NCBI RefSeq assembly: GCF_001624695.1
Contig: NZ_JSEP01000001.1
Location: 63,286 to 127,285, forward strand
Source: Labrenzia sp. OB1
Lineage (GTDB): Bacteria; Pseudomonadota; Alphaproteobacteria; Rhizobiales; Stappiaceae
Length of the DNA: 64,000 nucleotides
Reading direction: 5' to 3'
The stretch's first letter is position 1. Each line of letters starts with the position of its first letter. The position numbers and the translations under genes are program-made. The notes under the pieces were generated by a model, which ran no database searches, was not told the DNA's origin, and was given only the letters and a program-made list of their open reading frames with translations. This document shows, piece after piece, positions 57,425 to 64,000 of the stretch.

Positions 57425-58360
57425 TTACGGGTGCTTCTCCACGAACTTCGGCGCGTCCGCGCAGGTCGTCAGCACGGCGTTGGGGATCTGGCGCTCCGGC
57501 ACGTCTTCACCGGCAGCGACCTTCAGGGCGGAATCGACCGCGAGGCGGCCCATCAACTGCGTGCTCTGCGTTGCGGTCACGATGAACGGACCTTCGCATT
57601 TCGCCAGATATTCCAGGGCCGCGACGTCGCCGTCATAACCGCCGATGATAACCGTGTCGGAAAGACCCGCCACATCGACAGCCTTGGCCGCACCCATGGC
57701 AAGCCCGTCCGCCTGTCCGAAGATCAGCTTGATGTCGGGATGTGCCTGAAGCATGTTCTGGGCAATGGAAAAACCCTCATCGGGAGACCACATCTGGCTC
57801 CACTGCTGGGTCACCAGTTCGATGTCCGGGTTTTCGTCGATGGCGCGCTTGCACCCCTTGAAACGATCGACTTCCGGCGTGGTGCCTTTCTGGCCGTGAA
57901 TGATGGCCATCTTGCCTTTGCCTTCCGCCAGACCAATGATGTGGTTGCAGACCTGATAGGCGGATTCCACGCTTTCACCGGCGATGAACGTGTCTCCGGG
58001 AGCGCCTTCAGGAGTCCGGTCGACGTTGATGACCGGAATGCCTTCCGCCCGTGCCAGCCGGGTCGGAACAGCCGCCGCCGCCGCACCTGCCGGGATATAG
58101 ATGAATGCATCGATCCCCTGGGTGATCAGGTCCTGGACCTGATTGACCTGCGTGGCCGTGTCGTTCTTGGCATCAACGACGATCACTTCTATACTCTTCT
58201 CCCCGGCATAAGCTTCAACGCCGAGCTTGATCTGGTTGAAGAAGTCCGCCTGCAGGTTCGGGACCGCGAGGCCGATCTTGTTCACATCGCCGGCCAGGGC
58301 CGATCCGGCCATCAAGGTCGTCGCGACCGCAGCAACCATTGCCTTCATTGTCGTCTTCAT
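57425..58360 (-). CDS. Sugar ABC importer binding protein (RbsB type)
   Basis: ATG 58360, preceded by GGAGGAG, gives a 311-residue protein with signal peptide KAMVAAVATTLMAGSALA. The mature fold is peripla_BP_4: KIGLAVPNLQADFFNQIKLG, VDAKNDTATQVNQVQDLITQ, GIDAFIYIPAGAAAAAVPTR and INVDRTPEGAPGDTFIAGES. The frame is open for another 75 codons upstream but without start or ribosome site. The ligand should be a pentose, tetritol or similar small polyol. Confidence 0.92.
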   Translation of the reverse strand: MKTTMKAMVAAVATTLMAGSALAGDVNKIGLAVPNLQADFFNQIKLGVEAYAGEKSIEVIVVDAKNDTATQVNQVQDLITQGIDAFIYIPAGAAAAAVPTRLARAEGIPVINVDRTPEGAPGDTFIAGESVESAYQVCNHIIGLAEGKGKMAIIHGQKGTTPEVDRFKGCKRAIDENPDIELVTQQWSQMWSPDEGFSIAQNMLQAHPDIKLIFGQADGLAMGAAKAVDVAGLSDTVIIGGYDGDVAALEYLAKCEGPFIVTATQSTQLMGRLAVDSALKVAAGEDVPERQIPNAVLTTCADAPKFVEKHP

Positions 58361-58581
58361 TGAATTCTCCTCCACTCTGATTTGGGTCGTTCTTCCAATG
58401 ACCCGATTTAGCCCGGCTCTCGCCGACCCTTCGCTTGATCGTTCCTCGTCCAACCGGAAGAAAAATCGATCTGTTTCAGTAACTTGCGACACGCACCCTA
58501 TAAACCTCCAGCCACAGGACACCTGGCGGCAAACGGGAGTATTTCGTCCGGTCCTCCCAAACTCCCGGCGGGGTCTTTCCG

Positions 58582-59559
58582 TCAACTCCGGCGTTTGATC
58601 GTCTCCACAGCGACGGCAAGGACGATGACCGAACCGATGATGACCGCCTGCAGGAAGGGCGATACGCCGATCAGGTTGAGGCCGTTGCGCAACACCCCGA
58701 TGATCAGGACACCGACGATGGTTCCAACAACACCACCGGTGCCGCCGGAAAGGCTGGTGCCGCCGATGACCACCGCAGCGATGGCATCCAGTTCATAGGC
58801 CACCCCTGAACTCGGCTGCACCGCATCGAGTCGCGCCGCGAGCAGGACCCCTGCCAGCCCGGACAGGACCGCGGAAGCCACGTAGACCAGCACCGTTGTG
58901 CGTTGAACATTGATCCCCGCCAGGCGCGCCACTTCCGGGTTGCCGCCGATCGCATAGAGCGAGCGCCCGCCCTCGCGGTAACGCAGATACAGGGTCGCCA
59001 CAGTGAAAACGATCAGCATGACGGCGACCGTCATGGTCAGAAATCCGCCGTAACGGATGATCGCACCCATGTTGAACCAGGCGGGAAAGCCGATGATCTG
59101 CGAACCGTTGGTGATCATGTTCGCCACACCGCGCGCGATCGACATCATGGCCAGCGTCGCGATGAAGGCGGGTATCCTGAAAGCCGTGATCAGCAACCCG
59201 GAAACCGCACCGGCGATTGCCGAGGCAAGCAGCGCTCCGCTGATGGCAATCGCCATCGGCATCCCGGCCTCCACGTTGAGATATCCCAGCACCATCATGG
59301 AGAGCGCCAGCACCGATCCGACAGAAAGATCGATGCCGCCGATCAGAATTACGAAGGTCATGCCGACAGCCATGATGCCAAGCACGGTGATCTGATCGAG
59401 AATGTTCAGGAAGTTTCTGAACGACAGGAACGAATCCGTCGCGATAGAAAGAAACACGCACAACAGAAGCAGACCGATCAGCGGCCCCGTAGCCCCTCGG
59501 ATCGAGATCATGTCCAGCAAACGCGATTTCCCAACGTCCTGATCGGCTGTCACCGTCAT
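58582..59559 (-). CDS. Sugar ABC importer permease (RbsC type)
   Basis: This 325-residue membrane protein starts at ATG 59559 behind AAGGAGGAG, with eight to ten helices and the motifs IGGIDLSVGSVLALSMMVLG, GNPEVARLAGINVQRTTVLV, and LDAIAAVVIGGTSLSGGTGG with VVGTIVGVLIIGVLRNGLNL near the end. It is the first gene of the minus-strand operon. The 221 bp to the binding-protein gene hold a short GGGTC/GACCC hairpin (58383-58403) and no gene. Confidence 0.93.
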   Translation of the reverse strand: MTVTADQDVGKSRLLDMISIRGATGPLIGLLLLCVFLSIATDSFLSFRNFLNILDQITVLGIMAVGMTFVILIGGIDLSVGSVLALSMMVLGYLNVEAGMPMAIAISGALLASAIAGAVSGLLITAFRIPAFIATLAMMSIARGVANMITNGSQIIGFPAWFNMGAIIRYGGFLTMTVAVMLIVFTVATLYLRYREGGRSLYAIGGNPEVARLAGINVQRTTVLVYVASAVLSGLAGVLLAARLDAVQPSSGVAYELDAIAAVVIGGTSLSGGTGGVVGTIVGVLIIGVLRNGLNLIGVSPFLQAVIIGSVIVLAVAVETIKRRS

Positions 59560-59576
59560 CTCCTCCTTCCAAACAC

Positions 59577-59590
59577 GAATATTTATTCAT
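59577..59590. promoter_or_regulatory. Palindromic operator, copy 1 (ABC operon promoter)
   Basis: GAATATTTATTCAT at 59577-59590 contains GAATA-N2-TATTC and lies 18 bp upstream of the permease ATG at 59559. The same 14 bases recur at 63020-63033 in front of the SorC regulator gene. It is the probable binding site of that regulator. Confidence 0.6.
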
Positions 59591-59719
59591 GTATGCAAAA
59601 AAATCATACTCAGCAGATTTTTGTCTGTCAAGATCTGAAAAGATCTAAAAATCACCGATAATCTGTGATTTTCATCGTGGCTCGAATTTGAAACCAGCTT
59701 GACAGCTTTCTTGTGTGCA

Positions 59720-59734
59720 TGTTTAATATAAACA
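59720..59734. promoter_or_regulatory. Inverted repeat in the transketolase promoter
   Basis: TGTTTA-ATA-TAAACA is a perfect 15-bp inverted repeat 28 bp before the ATG at 59762. It lies in a 200-bp A/T-rich divergent promoter region and could be a second regulator site, for the SorC protein or a LacI-type one. Its half-site differs from that of the duplicated palindrome. Confidence 0.45.
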
Positions 59735-59761
59735 GAATAATTATGCAAGGCTAAGCATGTC

Positions 59762-60580
59762 ATGACACCCAATGAGCTCCGCGTTATCGCAAATCATATC
59801 AGGCGGCGGGATCTTCAGGCGGTTTTCGAAGCCGGCGCTGGCCACATTGGCGGAGAAATGTCTGTCACGGATATTCTGACAGCGCTCTATTTTCGTATCC
59901 TGAGCATCGATCCGGCCAATCCCGATGCCCCGGATCGGGATCGCCTGATCCTCAGCAAGGGACACACGGCCTGCGCGCTTTATGTGACGCTCGCCGAAAA
60001 AGGCTTCATTCCCAAGGATGAGATCAGCACCTTCCTGAAACCGCATTCCCGTCTGAACGGCCACCCCAACCGCACCAAGGTTCCCGGCGTCGAGGCCAAT
60101 ACCGGCCCTCTCGGCCACGGCCTGCCGATCGGCGTCGGCATGGCGATGGCGGCCAAGCTCGACAAGGCCGACTGGCGAACCTTCGTCGTCACGGGCGACG
60201 GCGAGATGCAGGAAGGCTCCAACTGGGAAGCGATCATGGCCGCGTCCCAGTTCAGGCTGGACAACCTGACCCTGATCATCGACCACAACCGGCTGCAACA
60301 GGGCGCGCGCCTTTCCGACACGAATGACGTCGCACCATTCGCTCCCAAGCTGGAAGCCTTCGGCTGGGCCGTGGAGGAAATCGACGGCCATGACATGGCG
60401 GCGATCAGCGCGGCGCTCGACCGTAGCGCCATCACACCCGGCAAGCCGAAATGCATCGTCGCCCACACGTTCAAGGGACAGGGCATCTCGTTCATGACCG
60501 ACGATGTCGCATGGCACCACAAGGTTCCCAGCGCGGACCAGTACAAGCAGGCGATGAGCGAACTGGAGGAGGCACTTTGA
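59762..60580 (+). CDS. Transketolase-like N-terminal subunit (TPP-binding half)
   Basis: This 272-residue protein equals the first half of transketolase. The thiamine-diphosphate motif GDGEMQEGSNWEAI to DHNRLQQ is intact, as are GHIGGEMSVTDILTALYF, ILSKGHTACALYVTLAEKG and TGPLGHGLPIGVGMAMAAKL. Split transketolases of this type act in apiose, sulfoquinovose and other rare-sugar pathways, transferring a two-carbon ketol from a ketose phosphate. An ATG five bases earlier is followed directly by a stop, so 59762 is used. The stop overlaps the start of the second subunit. Confidence 0.9.
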   Translation: MTPNELRVIANHIRRRDLQAVFEAGAGHIGGEMSVTDILTALYFRILSIDPANPDAPDRDRLILSKGHTACALYVTLAEKGFIPKDEISTFLKPHSRLNGHPNRTKVPGVEANTGPLGHGLPIGVGMAMAAKLDKADWRTFVVTGDGEMQEGSNWEAIMAASQFRLDNLTLIIDHNRLQQGARLSDTNDVAPFAPKLEAFGWAVEEIDGHDMAAISAALDRSAITPGKPKCIVAHTFKGQGISFMTDDVAWHHKVPSADQYKQAMSELEEAL

Positions 60581-61539
60581 TGACGATCTCGGCACCACCA
60601 GCCCAACTTTTCGACTGCCGCGACGCCTTTGTCGGCACGCTCGAGGCGCTCGCGCAGACCAACAACGACATCATCGCCGTGTGCAACGACTCCGTCGGAT
60701 CGAGCAAGCTGGGCGGGTTTCGCGACAAATGGCCGGGCAGGCTGATCAATGTCGGCATCGCGGAACAGAATATGGTCGGCGTGGGCGCCGGCCTCGCCAA
60801 TGGCGGCAAGATCCCCTTCGTGTGTGCCGCATCGTGCTTTTTGACCGGCCGTGCGCTGGAACAGATCAAGGCGGATGTCGCCTATACCAACACCAATGTG
60901 AAACTCTGCGGCATCAGCTCCGGCATGGCCTATGGCGAACTCGGGCCGACCCACCATTCGATCGAGGATTTCGCCTGGATACGGGCTCTGCCCAATGTCC
61001 CGGTCATCGCACCGGCGGACAGGGCGGAAACCATTGCCGCGGTGACATGGTCGGCGCACCATGAGGGCCCGGTTTTTCTGCGCCTGAGCCGCGTCGGCGT
61101 TCCGGATCTTCTTCCCGAAGGACATGTTTTCGAACTCGGCAAGGCCAATATGCTGCGTGACGGCACCGACCTGACCATCATCGCCAATGGCGTTCTCTCC
61201 CACCGGGCCATGGCTGCCGCGCAAATGCTCGCCGAGCGCGGCATCTCCGCCCGGGTGCTCAACATGGCGACCGTCCGCCCCATCGATCGGGACGCGGTGC
61301 TGGCGGCGGCGAACGAAACCGGCGCGATCCTTACTTGCGAGGAACACACGGTTTACGGTGGGCTCGGCAGTGCGGTCGCAGAAGCTGTTGTTGAAACCCG
61401 GCCCGTGCCGATGAAGCTGTTGGGTGTGCCGGGCATATTCGCTCCGACGGGATCCGCGAATTTTCTGCTGGACGAATTCGGCATGTCGCCTGCAGGCATT
61501 GCCGAAAGCGCCAGGGAGCTCATGAAGAAGAAGGCCTGA
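60580..61539 (+). CDS. Transketolase-like C-terminal subunit (Pyr domain)
   Basis: This 319-residue second half starts at ATG 60580 (TGATG overlap). It has the pyrimidine-binding part with the key Glu in NVGIAEQNMVGVGAGLA, THHSIEDFAWIRALPNVPVI, and the C-terminal transketolase domain (DLTIIANGVLSHRAMAAAQM, CEEHTVYGGLGSAVAE). With the N-terminal subunit it forms a complete enzyme. Together with the following FGGY kinase it suggests ketose phosphorylation and then ketol transfer. Confidence 0.9.
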   Translation: MTISAPPAQLFDCRDAFVGTLEALAQTNNDIIAVCNDSVGSSKLGGFRDKWPGRLINVGIAEQNMVGVGAGLANGGKIPFVCAASCFLTGRALEQIKADVAYTNTNVKLCGISSGMAYGELGPTHHSIEDFAWIRALPNVPVIAPADRAETIAAVTWSAHHEGPVFLRLSRVGVPDLLPEGHVFELGKANMLRDGTDLTIIANGVLSHRAMAAAQMLAERGISARVLNMATVRPIDRDAVLAAANETGAILTCEEHTVYGGLGSAVAEAVVETRPVPMKLLGVPGIFAPTGSANFLLDEFGMSPAGIAESARELMKKKA

Positions 61540-61545
61540 TCGACG

Positions 61546-63021
61546 ATGACCATCCGGGCGGTGCTGGCGATTGACGAGGGAACGACCAACAGCAAGGCCG
61601 TCCTCGTCGGCGAAAACGGTGATGTTCTTGCCAGCGGCAGCGCGCCTGTGCCGACAGAACACCCCCGGCCCGGCTGGGTTCAGCAATCTGCTGAGGACAT
61701 CTGGTCCGCCACCCTTGAGGCGATAGGGTCCTGCCTGAGGGCGGCGCCGGACGTCGACATCGCCGCACTGGGAATTTCCAACCAACGCGAATCGATGCTC
61801 GTCTGGGACCGAGCGACCGGCGAGCCGCTTGGCCCGGTCATCACTTGGCAATGCCGGCGCACCGCGGCAGCCTGCGGCGAGCTCAAATCCGCCGGCCATG
61901 AACCTTCGGTGCTCCGGCTGACCGGATTGCCGCTCGACCCGATGTTTCCCGCCACGAAAGCCAGGTGGCTGCTTGAGAACCACTGCCAGGGGCGCGACCC
62001 CGCCGACGTCTGTCTGGGCACGGTCGATTCCTGGCTTATCTGGAACTTCTCCGGCGGGCAGATCCACATGACCGACCGCTCCAATGCGGCGCGGACGCAG
62101 CTTCTCGACATCGCGACCGGCAAGTGGGACGACACGCTGTGCGCGCTCTTCGGGGTTCCGAATGCGGCGCTGCCGCACGTGAGCGACTCCTCCCACCTTT
62201 TCGGCGTCACGACGGATGTGCCCGGCCTTCGCGACGGTATCCCGATTGCCTCGGCTGTGGGCGACTCCCACGCGGCCCTATTCGGTCACGGCGCTTTCGG
62301 CGCAGGCGACGGCAAGATCACGTTCGGCACCGGTTCGTCGATCATGACGACAATCCCCGAATTCATCGCACCGCCACAAGGCATCACAACAACAATTGCC
62401 TGGTCCATTGGCGGCAAGATGACCTATGCGTTCGAGGGCAACATTCTGGTGAGCGCCGCCATTTTGCCGTGGACGGCGGAATTGCTTGGCCTGGAAAGCG
62501 TCGACGCCCTTCTGGAGCTTGCGCAGACCGTCGACGCGTGCCTGGGCGTTACCCTGGTGCCTGCGCATGTCGGTCTCGGCGCGCCTCACTGGCAGGCGGA
62601 CGCACGCGGCCTGATTAGCGGCCTCACATTTTCCTCCGGTCCGGCCCATGTGGCCCGTGCGGCCGCCGAGAGCATGGCCTACCAGGTGAATGACATCTAC
62701 CGGATCATGGCCGAGGCAACCGGACACGGAATCGGGCGGCTTTTCGTCGATGGCGGCCCGAGCCGCAATCCCTTCCTGATGAAGCTGGTTGCCGATTACC
62801 TCAACCACCCTGTCACGATGTGCGACAACACCGAAGCCTCCGCCCTGGGGGCGGCCTATCTGGCAGGCCTTGCAGCCGGTGTCTGGCCGGATCTGACGAC
62901 GATTTCAGGACTAAAAAGAAGCGGCGCGGAACTGAACCCCGCCATGGCCGACGAAATGCGGACTCGGTCTCTGGAAAACTGGCAGATCGCAATTCGCCGC
63001 TCGACAATTATCAATAATTGA
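61546..63021 (+). CDS. FGGY-family carbohydrate kinase
   Basis: This 491-residue kinase has the ASKHA phosphate loops LAIDEGTTNSKAVLVGENGD and FGTGSSIMT, the substrate-region ISNQRESMLVWDRATGEPLG, and the C-terminal FGGY motif FVDGGPSRNPFLMKLVADYL. The N-terminus is glycerol-kinase-like, but the substrate-loop sequence does not clearly match glycerol kinase or xylulokinase. In context it should phosphorylate the ketose made by the SDRs (for example a tetrulose, pentulose or branched ketose such as apulose). It is seven bases from the transketolase subunit gene. Confidence 0.88.
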   Translation: MTIRAVLAIDEGTTNSKAVLVGENGDVLASGSAPVPTEHPRPGWVQQSAEDIWSATLEAIGSCLRAAPDVDIAALGISNQRESMLVWDRATGEPLGPVITWQCRRTAAACGELKSAGHEPSVLRLTGLPLDPMFPATKARWLLENHCQGRDPADVCLGTVDSWLIWNFSGGQIHMTDRSNAARTQLLDIATGKWDDTLCALFGVPNAALPHVSDSSHLFGVTTDVPGLRDGIPIASAVGDSHAALFGHGAFGAGDGKITFGTGSSIMTTIPEFIAPPQGITTTIAWSIGGKMTYAFEGNILVSAAILPWTAELLGLESVDALLELAQTVDACLGVTLVPAHVGLGAPHWQADARGLISGLTFSSGPAHVARAAAESMAYQVNDIYRIMAEATGHGIGRLFVDGGPSRNPFLMKLVADYLNHPVTMCDNTEASALGAAYLAGLAAGVWPDLTTISGLKRSGAELNPAMADEMRTRSLENWQIAIRRSTIINN

Positions 63022-63033
63022 ATATTTATTCAT
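63019..63033. promoter_or_regulatory. Palindromic operator, copy 2 (upstream of the SorC regulator)
   Basis: TGAATATTTATTCA (63019-63032) is a perfect TGAATA-N2-TATTCA palindrome. With the next base it repeats the 14-mer at 59577-59590. It overlaps the last codon of the kinase gene and lies 35 bp before the regulator start, which fits autoregulation by the SorC-family protein. Confidence 0.6.
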
Positions 63034-63067
63034 AGGAGCCGGACCCGAACCAGTTGGAGCTTATGAC

Positions 63068-64000
63068 GTGTCGCGCCTGAATGAACTACGCATGATCGCT
63101 CGGGTTGCCCAGATGTATCACATCGAGGGCAAGCGACAGGCGGATATCGCCAAACATCTACGCATCTCCCAGGCAACGGTCTCCCGAATGCTCAAGAAAG
63201 CCGTGGACGAGGAGATCGTGCGCACCACGGTCGTCGCACCTTCGGGGACCTACAGCGAACTGGAGACAGGGCTCAGGGCAGCGTTCGGGCTCGCAGAGGC
63301 CATCGTGGTGGAATGCTCCGAGGACCGCGAAGGCGCGATCATGGCGCGCATCGGCGAAGCTGCCGCTCATATCATCGAGGCAACCTTGCAGCCCGGTGAG
63401 ATCATCGGCGTTTCCAGCTGGAGCCAGACCATTCTCAAGATGGTCGACAACATCCATCCGATGAAGAACGGCAAGGCGAAATATGTTGTCCAGACCCTGG
63501 GTGGCATGGGGGACCCGACGGTTCAGATCCACGCCACGCAACTGACCTCCCGGCTTGCCAAACTGACCGGCGCCGAGGCGCGTCTGCTGAGCGCACCCGG
63601 CGTCGCGCAATCGCGGGAAGCCAAGCTTGTTCTGCTCAGCGATCCCTATATCCGCGAGACCATCGACCTGTTCAGCCGCATAACCCTCGCCATCGTCGGC
63701 ATAGGCGCGCTGGAACCCTCCTGGATGCTGGCCCGCTCCGGCAACATTTTCACGCCGAACGAACTGGCCGCCGTCAAGGAGGCAGGGGGCGTCGGCGACA
63801 TCAGCCTGAGGTTCTTCGATCAGGATGGTGGAACCGTCAAAACACCGCTCGATGACCGGGTGATCGGTATGCCACTGGAAGATCTGGCGCATATAGAGCG
63901 TGTCGTCGCGCTGGCCGGCGGCGATACCAAGACCGACGCCATACGCGGCGCACTCAGAACCGGCAAGATCGATGTTCTGATCACCGACAGGTTTACCGCC
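63068..64000 (+). CDS. SorC/DeoR-family sugar-binding regulator (cut by window edge)
   Basis: GTG 63068 follows GGAG at 63056-63059. The visible 311 residues cover nearly the whole protein. There is an N-terminal HTH (EGKRQADIAKHLRISQATVS, then RMLKKAVDEEIV, about residues 20-50) and a SorC sugar-binding domain (LQPGEIIGVSSWSQTILKMV, then YVVQTLGGMGDPTVQIHATQ, SGNIFTPNELAAVKEAGGVG, and the late ALAGGDTKTDAIRGALRTGK). The C-terminal few residues are missing. Such proteins sense phosphorylated sugars. It probably controls both the plus-strand kinase operon and the minus-strand ABC/SDR operon via the duplicated palindrome. Confidence 0.92.
   Translation, partial: MSRLNELRMIARVAQMYHIEGKRQADIAKHLRISQATVSRMLKKAVDEEIVRTTVVAPSGTYSELETGLRAAFGLAEAIVVECSEDREGAIMARIGEAAAHIIEATLQPGEIIGVSSWSQTILKMVDNIHPMKNGKAKYVVQTLGGMGDPTVQIHATQLTSRLAKLTGAEARLLSAPGVAQSREAKLVLLSDPYIRETIDLFSRITLAIVGIGALEPSWMLARSGNIFTPNELAAVKEAGGVGDISLRFFDQDGGTVKTPLDDRVIGMPLEDLAHIERVVALAGGDTKTDAIRGALRTGKIDVLITDRFTA

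Noticed and set aside
58361-58585. 75-codon upstream extension of the RbsB-type binding protein
   Set aside because: It would place the signal peptide in the middle of the protein. A strong GGAGGAG site precedes ATG 58360.
59980-62271. A 763-codon open frame on the minus strand over the transketolase and kinase genes
   Set aside because: Antisense of three genes with clear catalytic motifs. The product shows no family and no ribosome site fits; high GC opens such frames.

Overview
This 64 kb window is GC-rich chromosomal DNA that looks alphaproteobacterial. The inference rests on the Rhizobiales-like 1,5-anhydrofructose reductase, dense ATGA-coupled operons, many TRAP, Liv-type and ribose-type transporters, a FecI/FecR iron system and a giant RTX protein. 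A marine or host-associated Rhizobiales member (Stappiaceae-like) is plausible, but no rRNA or other marker gene is present, so taxonomy stays an inference. No tRNA, rRNA, CRISPR array or intact transposase was seen.

Layout. 1-1417 (minus): the start of a CoA-transferase gene and a 1,5-anhydro-D-fructose reductase gene behind two identical operators. 1483-2842: decayed plasmid or ICE debris (TraC-type primase fragment, truncated TraI-type relaxase, a multiply broken conserved gene). 2873-14511: an AT-rich membrane-protein gene overlapping a 3365-residue gene whose product carries a glycine-zipper N-terminus, an intein-like Hint domain, about 23 repeats of about 56 residues with Asp/Gly calcium-type loops, a DUF4214 domain and a long RTX C-terminus. 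It is followed by an antisense remnant of a type I secretion adaptor (HlyD C-terminus) fused head-on to the 3' end of a second RTX gene. 15039-23405: an iron/siderophore system (TonB receptor with signalling domain, FecBCDE-like ABC transporter, ECF sigma factor, FecR). The receptor and fecR genes share a promoter-like motif.

23501-36723 is a divergent catabolic locus around a HutC-type GntR regulator. To the left lie a LeuCD-type hydratase and a TRAP transporter. To the right lie a tautomerase/SnoaL fusion, hydantoinase/oxoprolinase B and A subunits, an isochorismatase-fold protein lacking the catalytic Cys, an isocitrate-lyase-family lyase and a flavoprotein. Hydratase plus C-C lyase plus cyclic-amide hydrolase suggests breakdown of an N-heterocycle or cyclic imide to a branched dicarboxylate and then small acids. 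36827-40202: a membrane fatty-acid hydroxylase-like protein, an MBOAT O-acyltransferase and an SGNH-like partner.

40313-51220: an RpiR regulator and a branched-chain-type ABC importer with an extra ABC-like ATPase lacking the signature motif, then a cupin, a Gfo/Idh oxidoreductase, an SDR, an aldehyde dehydrogenase and an HpcH/HpaI aldolase. This looks like a non-phosphorylating route for a polyhydroxy compound. 51307-53950: a LysR regulator divergent from an MhqO-like dioxygenase and MhqD-like esterase (quinone/catechol detoxification). 54200-64000: a polyol or rare-sugar locus with two SDRs and a ribose-type ABC transporter on the minus strand, and a split transketolase, FGGY kinase and SorC regulator on the plus strand. 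A palindrome repeated at both ends links the two halves.

The most unusual parts are the Hint/DxDGDG/RTX giant with its overlapping membrane protein and wrecked secretion locus, and the GntR-centred catabolic island.
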